Assembly (NCBI RefSeq): GCF_016908195.1
Contig: NZ_JAFBDK010000022.1
Span: forward strand, 1 to 52,865
Reading direction: 5' to 3'
DNA from: Jeotgalibacillus terrae
GTDB lineage: Bacteria > Bacillota > Bacilli > Bacillales > Jeotgalibacillaceae
DNA length: 52,865 nt
Shown here: positions 25,904 to 33,398 of the stretch, one piece after another
Numbering within the stretch: position 1 is the first letter of the stretch
How the letters are laid out: each line of letters opens with the position of its first letter
Program-made: the position numbers and the translations under genes
The notes under the pieces: generated by a model
The model's database searches: none
Told to the model about the DNA's origin: nothing
The model's input: only the letters and a program-made list of their open reading frames with translations

Positions 25904-25932
25904 GACAAATGTACTTAAAAGGAGATAAAACA

Positions 25933-27054
25933 ATGACCATAACGAAAAAGCCAATTACAACTTCCTATGATCCGTGGGAAGCTTATGAGGATATGAAGCA
26001 ATTCGGACAGTTAACTTTATCAAATGTGGAATTTACCACCACCACGCTTTGCAATATGAGATGCGCGCATTGCGCCGTTGGTTACAGCCTTTCTAATCAA
26101 GATCCCGAAACGCTGGACATGAATTTGATCTTACAGCGCCTTGATGAGATCGAACACCTCAGAACACTCAGTATCACAGGTGGTGAGCCGATGCTGTCGA
26201 AGAAATCTGTAGAGAACACAGTCCTGCCTCTCATGAAATATGCTCATGAAAGAGGCGTACGCACACAGATGAATTCCAACCTGACGATTGACCTTAAGCG
26301 CTATGAGCCGATCATTCCCTACCTGGACGTATTACATATTTCACATAACTGGGGAACCGTTGATGAATTCATTCATACCGGCTTTGCGAGAATGGACCGT
26401 AAACCCTCTGAAGCACAGCGCGGAGCACTTTTCCAGAAAATGATCGATAACAGCCGTGCACTGAGTGAAGCAGGTATCATGGTTTCCGCTGAAACGATGC
26501 TGAATAAAAAAACACTCCCGCACATGGAGAGAATTCACCGGGAAGTGGTTCATGATATGAATTGTGCCAGACATGAAATACACCCGATGTACCCTAGCTC
26601 ATTCGCAGAATCACTTGAAACACTCTCACTCGAAGAAACACGTGAAGCAATTAAACATTTACTTGATATCCGCGATCAAAACACGTGGATGCTCTTTGGC
26701 ACGCTGCCATTTTACGCCTGCAGCACCTCTGAAAAAGATCGCGCACTGCTTCAGCGCCTTTACAGTGAAAAGAATGTGACTGTCAGAAATGATCCCGATG
26801 GCCGCTCCCGGTTAAATGTAAATGTATTTACAGGTGACGTGATCGTAACTGATTTTAACAATACGCCACCGCTCGGAAACATTAAGCAAGACACGCTGCC
26901 AGAGGTTTTTAATAAGTGGGTGACAACTGAGGATGCCAAAAGCGTCAATTGCCACTGCCATGCTGTCAGCTGCCTCGGCCCGAACCTTCTTGTGAAGGAG
27001 ATGTACTACAGCGGAGCAGACTTTACGAAAAGAAGTGCTCTGCTGACAAAATAG
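25933..27054 (+). CDS. yfkAB: YfkAB family radical SAM protein
   Basis: The 373-aa protein is a radical S-adenosylmethionine enzyme of the YfkAB family. The cluster motif is C40-x3-C44-x2-C47 (CNMRCAHC), followed by the SAM-binding ITGGEPML (about 86-93). A C-terminal extension contains the Cys/His-rich NCHCHAVSCLGPN (about 341-353), which may hold an auxiliary cluster. The start follows AAAAGGAGA. It is single, with a promoter and a strong terminator. The reaction is not known. It lies beside SE1561, with a candidate small RNA gene after it. Confidence 0.9.
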   Translation: MTITKKPITTSYDPWEAYEDMKQFGQLTLSNVEFTTTTLCNMRCAHCAVGYSLSNQDPETLDMNLILQRLDEIEHLRTLSITGGEPMLSKKSVENTVLPLMKYAHERGVRTQMNSNLTIDLKRYEPIIPYLDVLHISHNWGTVDEFIHTGFARMDRKPSEAQRGALFQKMIDNSRALSEAGIMVSAETMLNKKTLPHMERIHREVVHDMNCARHEIHPMYPSSFAESLETLSLEETREAIKHLLDIRDQNTWMLFGTLPFYACSTSEKDRALLQRLYSEKNVTVRNDPDGRSRLNVNVFTGDVIVTDFNNTPPLGNIKQDTLPEVFNKWVTTEDAKSVNCHCHAVSCLGPNLLVKEMYYSGADFTKRSALLTK

Positions 27055-27063
27055 GTTGAAACC

Positions 27064-27100
27064 AAAGTACCGGATTTATCGACAATCCGGTACTTTTTAA
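27064..27100 (+). terminator. Terminator of yfkAB
   Basis: 13-bp perfect stem AAAGTACCGGATT/AATCCGGTACTTT, 7-nt loop, followed by TTAATTATT. Confidence 0.92.
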
Positions 27101-27120
27101 TTATTTATCTATTTTGAATA

Positions 27121-27149
27121 TTTACACTATTTAAAATTCATGCTATACT
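27121..27149 (+). promoter_or_regulatory. Strong sigma-A promoter of a candidate small RNA
   Basis: -35 TTTACA (27121-27126), 17-bp spacer, extended -10 TGCTATACT with TATACT at 27144-27149. The next plus-strand gene is 1 kb away behind a terminator, so this promoter must drive the short unit at about 27156-27326. Confidence 0.7.
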
Positions 27150-27155
27150 ACATTT

Positions 27156-27326
27156 ACAATTTACAAAGGGGGGCTGCTTCAGATCATTCTGAGAAAACCT
27201 TTCGTAAAGGAGAGTGATGAGAAGCGCTTGTGAAATAAAAAGTGCGTTTATATGGAAAGAAGTATAAAGATTCGAATACCATAAAACCCGGTTTACTCTT
27301 TTAATTAAGAATAAACCGGGTTTTAT
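27156..27326 (+). ncRNA. Candidate small RNA or micro-ORF transcript, about 170 nt
   Basis: It is bounded by a strong promoter and a 13-bp terminator stem (27283-27295 with 27312-27324). Inside are a GGGGGG run (27168-27173), small hairpins CAGA/TCTG and CCTTT/AAAGG, and a possible 16-codon frame, ATG 27218 to TAA 27268. That frame has AAAGGAG just upstream and encodes MRSACEIKSAFIWKEV. Either a regulatory RNA or a tiny peptide mRNA is possible. I recognise no known family. Confidence 0.5.
27283..27326. terminator. Terminator shared by the small RNA unit and the OsmC gene
   Basis: 13-bp stem AAAACCCGGTTTA/TAAACCGGGTTTT with a 16-nt loop and TTTTAT on both strands. It serves convergent transcripts. 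Confidence 0.82.
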
Positions 27327-27706
27327 TATGCTTTGATCTCAAAACTCTCTGTAATATTAATGCTATCTTTAACTGACTGCACCATTGAACAGTTTCTGCG
27401 TGTGACTTCAAGCGCCTTCTTAACTTTCTCTTCTTTCAGATCTCCTGTAATCGTAAAGTGCATATGAATTTTTTCCACGCGGTTTGCTTCTTTTTCATTA
27501 CGCTCCACTTCTGTTGACACTTTAATATCAGAGAATTCCATACGCATTCTTTCAAGTACTTTACGAAGAACGCCTCCGCTGCATACTGCTACCGATGAGA
27601 CAAGCAGCTGGTAAGGGCGGAATCCGTGTTCTTCGTTTCCTGAAATATGAAGTTCCCCGTATTCAAGGTTTGTTGTAAACCCGCCTTCTTTCATGTTAAA
27701 TTCCAT
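27326..27706 (-). CDS. OsmC family protein
   Basis: The 126-aa protein has the OsmC/Ohr fold with the two redox Cys positions, C42 in VAVCSGG and C106 in RRNCSMVQ. Such proteins reduce organic hydroperoxides or act as stress proteins of unclear substrate. RPYQLLVSSVA before the first Cys is typical of the YhfA-like subgroup. AAGAAGGAG precedes the ATG. The stop codon abuts the shared terminator. It is a single-gene transcript. Confidence 0.87.
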   Translation of the reverse strand: MEFNMKEGGFTTNLEYGELHISGNEEHGFRPYQLLVSSVAVCSGGVLRKVLERMRMEFSDIKVSTEVERNEKEANRVEKIHMHFTITGDLKEEKVKKALEVTRRNCSMVQSVKDSINITESFEIKA

Positions 27707-27852
27707 TGCAATCTCCTTCTTTCTGTTGAGTGAATATAGTAAGATTATAGCGTTGTCTATTTTAGATCTCGATTATTTTGCTTGTAAATGATTGCGGCAT
27801 CAAGGCATAGCGCTGGTACAACATTCAACTTTAATGAAACGATTTAAAATTT

Positions 27853-28053
27853 GGCTATCTTTAAGCCCAGTATTGTTTTAGCACAGCTGGGGATTGGAGC
27901 GGAAGGGGGACGACTCCAGCAGGAGCAGCGTGACAGGTGAGACCCCACAAGCGCCTCGCGCTGAGGAGGGCCGATTGAACCGGAGCCAAAAGATGGCTCA
28001 TGCGGGAAGCGTTCCCCCTGCAGCGGAAATCAACAGCCACCTTTAACAGAGCT
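27853..28053 (+). repeat. Dispersed structured repeat, copy D (full length with flanks)
   Basis: A 201-bp element. Ends: GGCTATCTTTAAG (27853-27865) and CTTTAACAGAGCT (28041-28053), imperfect inverted repeats (9 of 13). Inside, GATT-GGA-GC (27892-27900) pairs with GC-GGA-AATC (28023-28031), then AGGGGGACG pairs with CGTTCCCCCT. The core has GACTCC, GAGACCCC and GAGGAGG. It fills most of the 387-bp gap before yfkF. The rest of that gap (27707-27852) shows nothing I can name. Confidence 0.8.
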
Positions 28054-28093
28054 AAAAATTTATTAGACTATTATACATGTCAGGAGTTTTAAT

Positions 28094-29263
28094 ATGGGTG
28101 TTTCACCGAGAGTTCGATTTTGGATTTTGGTTGGTATTGTTGCAATCTCAGGGTTTTCCCAGGGAATGCTGCTTCCTTTAATTGCGATTATTTTTGAACA
28201 GCAGGGTGTGTCTTCTGCGATGAACGGGTTGCATGCAACGGGGATATACATAGGAATTTTAATTGCTTCACCATTAATGGAAGCGCCACTCAGGCGTTTT
28301 GGATATAAGCCCATGATTATTGCCGGGGGACTTGTGGTTGGACTATCCCTTCTCGCTTTCCCCCTCTGGCAGTCATTTTGGTTCTGGTTTGTACTGAGAC
28401 TGCTCATTGGAATTGGAGATAATATGCTGCATTTTTCCACTCAGACTTGGATCACTTCATTTTCTGAAGCTGACAGACGGGGGAGAAATATTGCTGTGTA
28501 TGGTTTGTTTTTCTCATTGGGGTTTGCGATTGGACCGGCTATGAGTAAGCTCATTGAAATCAGTCCGACACTCCCTTTTATCGTTTCCGGGATCATGACC
28601 TTTCTGACCTGGGGATTTGTATTCCTGCTCAGAAATGACTTTCCTGATCACGGCGGCTCTGAATCCACCTCATTTTTTGGCACGATGAAACGGTTCAGTC
28701 AGGTATGGAAATATGCATGGGTCGCTTTTTTACCTCCACTCAGCTATGGGTTTCTTGAAGCTTCTCTGCATGGGAACTTTCCGATCTACGCCCTCAGGAG
28801 TGGGATTGAAGCAGGTGCGATTGCTTATATACTTCCCGCTTTTTCAATAGGTGCGATTGTGTTTCAGCTGCCGCTCGGAATGCTGAGTGATAAATTCGGA
28901 CGGCATCGTATTTTAATGAGTGTGTTGTTTGCCGGTGCATTTTTCTTTGTTTTGGCAGGTCTTGCAGGGTCTTCCCCATTGTGGCTGACTGCCGCCTTTT
29001 TTACAGCAGGTATGGCAACCGGTTCGACTTTTTCCCTTGGCATCAGCTATATGACTGATCTGCTGCCGAAAAACCTGCTGCCAGCCGGAAATATTATGTG
29101 CGGTGTTGCTTTCAGTCTCGGCAGTATAGGCGGGCCTGCAATCGGAGGGTTAATTATTGAATTTTTCACTGAAGGGTTCTTTTACTTCATCTCCGCCCTG
29201 CTTGTCACAATTGGACTTTGTCTTGTAGCATTCTCACTGCGAAAGAAATACGTAACTGCTTAA
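28094..29263 (+). CDS. yfkF: MFS transporter, YfkF-like
   Basis: The 389-aa membrane protein of the major facilitator superfamily has twelve hydrophobic segments. The loop motif after helix 2 reads APLRRFGYKP, helix 3 is followed by the SFWFWFVLRLLIGIGDNMLHF stretch (written here only to the family region), and the mid-protein motif DKFGRHRI is clear. The similarity pattern follows YfkF, of unknown substrate, probably a drug or metabolite exporter. CAGGAG precedes the start. Confidence 0.85.
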   Translation: MGVSPRVRFWILVGIVAISGFSQGMLLPLIAIIFEQQGVSSAMNGLHATGIYIGILIASPLMEAPLRRFGYKPMIIAGGLVVGLSLLAFPLWQSFWFWFVLRLLIGIGDNMLHFSTQTWITSFSEADRRGRNIAVYGLFFSLGFAIGPAMSKLIEISPTLPFIVSGIMTFLTWGFVFLLRNDFPDHGGSESTSFFGTMKRFSQVWKYAWVAFLPPLSYGFLEASLHGNFPIYALRSGIEAGAIAYILPAFSIGAIVFQLPLGMLSDKFGRHRILMSVLFAGAFFFVLAGLAGSSPLWLTAAFFTAGMATGSTFSLGISYMTDLLPKNLLPAGNIMCGVAFSLGSIGGPAIGGLIIEFFTEGFFYFISALLVTIGLCLVAFSLRKKYVTA

Positions 29264-29287
29264 TATATACATTTCTATCTAGTAAAG

Positions 29288-29381
29288 TGGTATAATTAAA
29301 GTACGATTAAGCCCTCAAACCAATTTCATATAAACTGCTTTCCATGCTGCTGTCCTGTGACAGCAGCATTCGCTGTTTTTT
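29288..29381 (+). promoter_or_regulatory. Promoter and leader with terminator-like hairpin before the P1B ATPase gene
   Basis: An extended -10 (TGGTATAAT, 29288-29296) is followed 48 bp later by a perfect 11-bp hairpin ATGCTGCTGTC/GACAGCAGCAT (29344-29369) and, after 6 nt, a T6 run (29376-29381). The hairpin stands between the promoter and the gene. It may be an attenuator, or simply the yfkF terminator. Confidence 0.5.
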
Positions 29382-29437
29382 AAGGCTATTGATTTCGATT
29401 CTCTTTCTCAATACCGACTTGAAAGGGCGTGGCAAAA

Positions 29438-31357
29438 TTGGTTAAATCTCAGACTTTACATCTTCCTTCTGTATTAAAAACCGGCCGCCTGACTTTTTTA
29501 AGAACGCATATTGAATTAATCATGGCTGCACTGAGCGGTGTGCTGATTATCATTGCCTGGTTCCTCATGCACGAAGGCTATACGACAGCATCAGCAGGTA
29601 TGTATATCACAGCATATCTCACAGGTGGTTATTTCAAGGCAGTAGAAGGTATATCTAACACCATTAAAAAAAGAGATTTAAATGTTGAACTGTTAATGAT
29701 TTTTGCGGCACTCGGAGCAGCCTGGATCGGTTACTGGACTGAAGGGGCGATCCTGATTTTTATTTTCGCATTAAGCGGTGCACTTGAGACATACACTATG
29801 AATAAAAGTAAAAATGAAATTTCTTCCCTTCTTGATCTTCAGCCCGAAGAAGCATGGAAGCTCGTTGATGGCCATGAAGTAAAGGTGAGTGCTTCCTCTT
29901 TAATGCCAGGCGATATCATCATTATAAAGCCTGGTGAAAGGATTCCGGCTGATGGCTTCATCATGAAAGGGCAGACATCTGTAGATGAAGCTGCTTTTAC
30001 CGGAGAATCGATGCCTGTTGTGAAATCAAAAGCTTCCGAAATCTTCGCCGGTACGGTCAATTTAACAGGAGCTGTGCAGGCTGAGGTAACAAAAAAGAAT
30101 CATGAGACGATGTTTCAAAAGATCATTGAGCTGGTTCAATCTGCACAGAGCGAGAAGTCTCCTTCCCAGTTATTTATAGAAAAGTTCGAAGGAAGATATG
30201 TAAAAGCAGTACTTGGTTTTACAGTAGTGATGATGTTTCTTCCACACTACATTTTCGGCTGGAGCTGGGAAGAAACTTTTTATAGAGCCATGGTACTTCT
30301 CGTCGTAGCATCACCGTGCGCGCTGGTTGCTTCAATTATGCCCGCATCACTCAGTGCCATTTCTAACGGTGCAAAAAAAGGGATCCTGTTCAAAGGCGGC
30401 GTGCACCTTGAAAACCTGAATCAGATTAAAGCAATTGCCTTTGATAAAACCGGCACTTTAACAGAAGGTAAGCCGAAAGTGACAAACTGGTTCATTCGTC
30501 AGGACCTGGAGCATTCAGCGGTCTTACAGACGACCGCAGCAATCGAACAGCAATCTAACCACCCTCTTGCTCAGGCTGTCGTCGCATTTGCAAAAGAAAA
30601 GAATATATCTGATTCAATAAAGATGGATCGTGTAGAGGATGTAACGGGGTTTGGTCTAAAAGCTGCACTGGACGATGAAGTGTGGAGGATCGGGAAGCCT
30701 GACTGGTTTGATAGTAACATGATTCCACACGACATGCTTGAGCAGATTGAACAACTTTCTAAAGAAGGTAAAACAATTGTCCTGATCGAGAAAAATAATG
30801 AAATAATCGGTCTGATTGCGCTGAAGGATGAGGTAAGACAGGAAACCATTGACGCTGTGAAGTATCTGAAATCTGCCGGTATTTTTACTGTGATGCTGAC
30901 CGGTGACAGCATAGGCACAGCTGCTGTTATTCAAAAAGAAACAGGTGTCGATACTTTTAAAGCAGAATGCCTTCCGGGAGTAAAAGTAAATGAAATGAAG
31001 AAGCTGAAAGAAAAATACGGTTCTGTCGCAATGGTTGGAGACGGAATTAACGATGCGCCTGCACTTGCCACAGCTACAGTCGGTGTAGCGATGGGGGCAG
31101 GGTCTGATATTGCACTTGAAACAGCAGATATAGTCCTCGTAAAAAACGACCTGAAAAAAATTGCTGAAGCGATCCGGCTTTCAAAAAAAATGAACCGGAT
31201 TGTAAAGCAGAATATTGTGTTCAGTATTGCAGTAATAGCACTTTTAATCACTTCAAACTTCTTTCAGGCACTTGACCTTCCACTAGGAGTCATCGGTCAT
31301 GAAGGCAGTACAGTTCTTGTGATTTTAAACGGCTTGCGGCTTCTCAGAGCAACATAA
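29438..31357 (+). CDS. pfeT: P1B-4-type metal-transporting ATPase, PfeT/ZosA-like
   Basis: The heavy-metal P-type ATPase of about 639 aa lacks N-terminal CxxC metal-binding domains. TM motif is SPC (in VVASPCALVASIMP, about 292-294) rather than CPC, and HEGST lies near the C-terminus; SPC plus HEG defines the P1B-4 group. The catalytic DKTGTLT Asp is at about 336, with TGES, MLTGDS and GDGINDAPA present. In B. subtilis the member PfeT (formerly ZosA/YkvW) exports Fe(II) under PerR control, and cobalt or zinc are other options. The start is uncertain: TTG 29438 has AAAGGG about 10 bp upstream, while GTG 29429 lies too close to it. Confidence 0.87.
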   Translation: MVKSQTLHLPSVLKTGRLTFLRTHIELIMAALSGVLIIIAWFLMHEGYTTASAGMYITAYLTGGYFKAVEGISNTIKKRDLNVELLMIFAALGAAWIGYWTEGAILIFIFALSGALETYTMNKSKNEISSLLDLQPEEAWKLVDGHEVKVSASSLMPGDIIIIKPGERIPADGFIMKGQTSVDEAAFTGESMPVVKSKASEIFAGTVNLTGAVQAEVTKKNHETMFQKIIELVQSAQSEKSPSQLFIEKFEGRYVKAVLGFTVVMMFLPHYIFGWSWEETFYRAMVLLVVASPCALVASIMPASLSAISNGAKKGILFKGGVHLENLNQIKAIAFDKTGTLTEGKPKVTNWFIRQDLEHSAVLQTTAAIEQQSNHPLAQAVVAFAKEKNISDSIKMDRVEDVTGFGLKAALDDEVWRIGKPDWFDSNMIPHDMLEQIEQLSKEGKTIVLIEKNNEIIGLIALKDEVRQETIDAVKYLKSAGIFTVMLTGDSIGTAAVIQKETGVDTFKAECLPGVKVNEMKKLKEKYGSVAMVGDGINDAPALATATVGVAMGAGSDIALETADIVLVKNDLKKIAEAIRLSKKMNRIVKQNIVFSIAVIALLITSNFFQALDLPLGVIGHEGSTVLVILNGLRLLRAT

Positions 31358-31385
31358 AAAGGGTGAGATGATCTCACCCTTTTTA
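31356..31385. terminator. Bidirectional terminator between pfeT and yfkH
   Basis: 13-bp stem AAAAAGGGTGAGA/TCTCACCCTTTTT with a 3-nt loop. The A- and T-runs work on both strands. Confidence 0.93.
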
Positions 31386-31387
31386 TG

Positions 31388-32356
31388 TTATGTTTCTTTC
31401 GGAACAAATGGCTTATGACGCCGTTTAGCAGCCATTGTCGCATTTACCTGTGCACCCATAAGAATAATGATACCCGACAGATACAGCCAGATCATCAGTA
31501 CGATGATACCACCGATACTTCCGTAAGATGCTGAATAATTTCCAAAACTGCTGACGTAAAATGAGAAAAGTGAAGAAGTCAGCAACCATCCAATTGCAGC
31601 AAATAAAGCACCTGGAATGACCGAGATAAAACGGATTTTTACATTTGGAACAAACGCGTATAAGCCAACAAATGCAACAAATAATACAAATGGTGTAATC
31701 GCAAATCGCAGGATCGTCCAAATTGTCATAAATTGATTCCCAAGACCAAACCAGGAGAAGATTAATTCTCCAATCTGTTCACCGAAAATAGGAAGTAACA
31801 ATGCAACCACAAAGATGAATACCATTACGATGGTCCAGACGACCGCCATCCCGCGCGCTATATAAAAAGCTCTTGTCTCTTCTACTTCATAAGCACGGTT
31901 AAAGGCTTTCATAATCGCATTCATTCCGTTCGAGGCTGACCAGAGCGTTCCTAAGATACCTACAGAAAGAAGTCCGGCACTCTCACCGGTTGCTACCTCC
32001 GAAATCGTAGACTCAATCAGTGCCATAGCATCTCCCGGCGCAAACTCCCTGAACATATCCAGTAATTCAGCCTGTGTAATATCCAGGTATGGCAGTAATG
32101 CCAGAGCGAATATAAGTAATGGAAATAATGACAGCAAAAAGTAGTAGGCAAGCTGCGCACCAAGTCCGGGTGTATCTGTTTCCGTAAATCGTCTAAGAAC
32201 AGCTTTCACAAATCCCGTGAACGTTTCATAGTGTCCTTCCCGTCCACCTTTATGTACCGCCTCTGACATATCTTCTAAATGTCTGTTTTTCTTTCCTTCC
32301 TTCCATTCACCTTCCTGCTGGCGATCCGGAGCGGGATTGTCTTTTTGTGAAGTCAT
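31388..32356 (-). CDS. yfkH: YihY/BrkB family membrane protein (YfkH)
   Basis: The 322-aa protein has six membrane helices (about 70-300) typical of the YihY/UPF0761 family. It carries AYYFLLSLFPLLIF, LLSVGILGTLWSASNGM and GGIIVLMIWLYLSGII stretches. A charged 45-residue N-terminal extension (many Lys, Glu, Arg) and a basic C-tail are cytoplasmic. The old ribonuclease BN label for this family is not supported; function is unknown. It is last in the yfkJ-yfkI-yfkH-like stress operon. AGGAGGG precedes the ATG. Confidence 0.86.
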   Translation of the reverse strand: MTSQKDNPAPDRQQEGEWKEGKKNRHLEDMSEAVHKGGREGHYETFTGFVKAVLRRFTETDTPGLGAQLAYYFLLSLFPLLIFALALLPYLDITQAELLDMFREFAPGDAMALIESTISEVATGESAGLLSVGILGTLWSASNGMNAIMKAFNRAYEVEETRAFYIARGMAVVWTIVMVFIFVVALLLPIFGEQIGELIFSWFGLGNQFMTIWTILRFAITPFVLFVAFVGLYAFVPNVKIRFISVIPGALFAAIGWLLTSSLFSFYVSSFGNYSASYGSIGGIIVLMIWLYLSGIIILMGAQVNATMAAKRRHKPFVPKET

Positions 32357-32379
32357 TCCATCCCTCCTGGAGTCAGATT

Positions 32380-32769
32380 TTACATTGTCTTTTTTTCAGG
32401 AAGTCCACCTGGACCACCCTGAGGCAGTGTGCCTGCAGAATATGAATCTTGCTGTTCTTCAGTAAATGCTTCTTTTGTTTCCTGAACAGTTTCTTTCAGT
32501 TCAGGTGCCATCGCTTTGACTTCTTCATATTTTTCTGAAAGGAAAGCGATATCCTCCTGAATTTTTTCTGCAATTTCCCTCCATTGCTCTGCTTTTTGGG
32601 AAGCTCTTTCAGAGAGCTCCTGCGGATTTCTTGAATAATAGGAAATTGATCGTTTTGTATTAGATAATGATTCAGAAGTCTTCTTTCTTGTACCAGGGTC
32701 AAGCATACTTAGAATGCCTCCTGTTACTGCACCAATGATCATTGCTGCCGGTAATTTGTTTTTAGCCAT
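32380..32769 (-). CDS. YtxH-type general stress protein (YfkI position)
   Basis: The 129-aa protein begins with a short hydrophobic segment, PAAMIIGAVTGGILSML (about 7-23). The YtxH hallmark DPGTRKKT follows, then a long amphipathic helix (about 35-105) and a low-complexity Gly/Pro tail. YtxH-type proteins are sigma-B general stress proteins attached to the membrane. It is the middle gene of the operon, in the place of B. subtilis yfkI, with GAGGAG before the start. Function is unknown. Confidence 0.75.
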   Translation of the reverse strand: MAKNKLPAAMIIGAVTGGILSMLDPGTRKKTSESLSNTKRSISYYSRNPQELSERASQKAEQWREIAEKIQEDIAFLSEKYEEVKAMAPELKETVQETKEAFTEEQQDSYSAGTLPQGGPGGLPEKKTM

Positions 32770-32786
32770 GTCTTCTCCTCCAATTT

Positions 32787-33215
32787 TTAATTCATCTTTT
32801 CAAGCAGTGTAAGGCTTTTCTGCTTCATATCGTTCAGTGCTTCCTCAGTCTCACCGTGCATCAGCAGATCATCGAGCTCTGATTCCGGCTTTCCGCCAAG
32901 ATCCCGTATGCTGATGACCTCAGGTTTTATTGATGCTGATTTTAACAGGTGGATGAGTGCCTTCTCTGCTGATTCACTTACGACTATACACTGTACTTCT
33001 TCAAGCTCTTTCCGTTGCAGCTGCCTGAACTCCGGAAATTCTACTTCGATAGCAGATCCGCTAATTCCTTCAAAAGAATCTTCCGGCATCTCCTGACTTT
33101 GCCACGCAAAAGTACCTCTCAACAAAACCCGATGGTCCGTTTCTTTTACAAATTTTGCAGCCAGTAATGAACAGCTTGACAATTGAGTCTGTACAAGGAA
33201 TAATACTGTTTTCAT
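32787..33215 (-). CDS. Degenerate low-molecular-weight phosphatase-like protein (YfkJ position)
   Basis: The 142-aa protein is first in the operon, where B. subtilis has yfkJ, a low-molecular-weight Tyr phosphatase. The start KTVLFLVQTQLSSCSLLAAKF aligns by eye, without gaps, with the LMW-PTP start VLFVCLGNICRSPMAEAIF, but the P-loop Cys is Val and the Arg is Ser. ELEEVQCIVVSES matches the DLDDFDYIIAMD strand, and the C-terminal helix also fits. No acid-loop DP is obvious. I infer an inactive relative; an unrelated alpha/beta protein is possible. ATG 33215 has AAGGAG at 7 bp; ATG 33218 is one codon earlier. Confidence 0.55.
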   Translation of the reverse strand: MKTVLFLVQTQLSSCSLLAAKFVKETDHRVLLRGTFAWQSQEMPEDSFEGISGSAIEVEFPEFRQLQRKELEEVQCIVVSESAEKALIHLLKSASIKPEVISIRDLGGKPESELDDLLMHGETEEALNDMKQKSLTLLEKMN

Positions 33216-33247
33216 CATCTCTCTCCTTATACAGGATATGGTTTACT

Positions 33248-33273
33248 ATTTCCTAAGCCCTTTGATTTGAAAC
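33248..33273 (-). promoter_or_regulatory. Candidate sigma-B promoter of the stress operon
   Basis: Minus strand GTTTCA (33273-33268), 14 bp, GGAAAT (33253-33248), compared with sigma-B GTTTAA-N12-14-GGGWAW (5 of 6 in each box). It lies 33 bp before the first gene, and the B. subtilis counterpart operon is sigma-B dependent. Confidence 0.6.
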
Positions 33274-33398
33274 CTTTTCAGCAATGTATATTTAAAAAAA
33301 CCTTGACAACAAGGGGTTAATTTTCGGAATATTTAATGTAAGGCATACATATTTTGTTCATATTTATGACCTGTAAAAAGACATAAGGGGGAAATTAG

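Noticed and set aside
33276-33398. Promoter of the first AGCS gene from TTGACA at 33303
   Set aside because: No acceptable -10 lies 16-18 bp downstream, so I do not call it.
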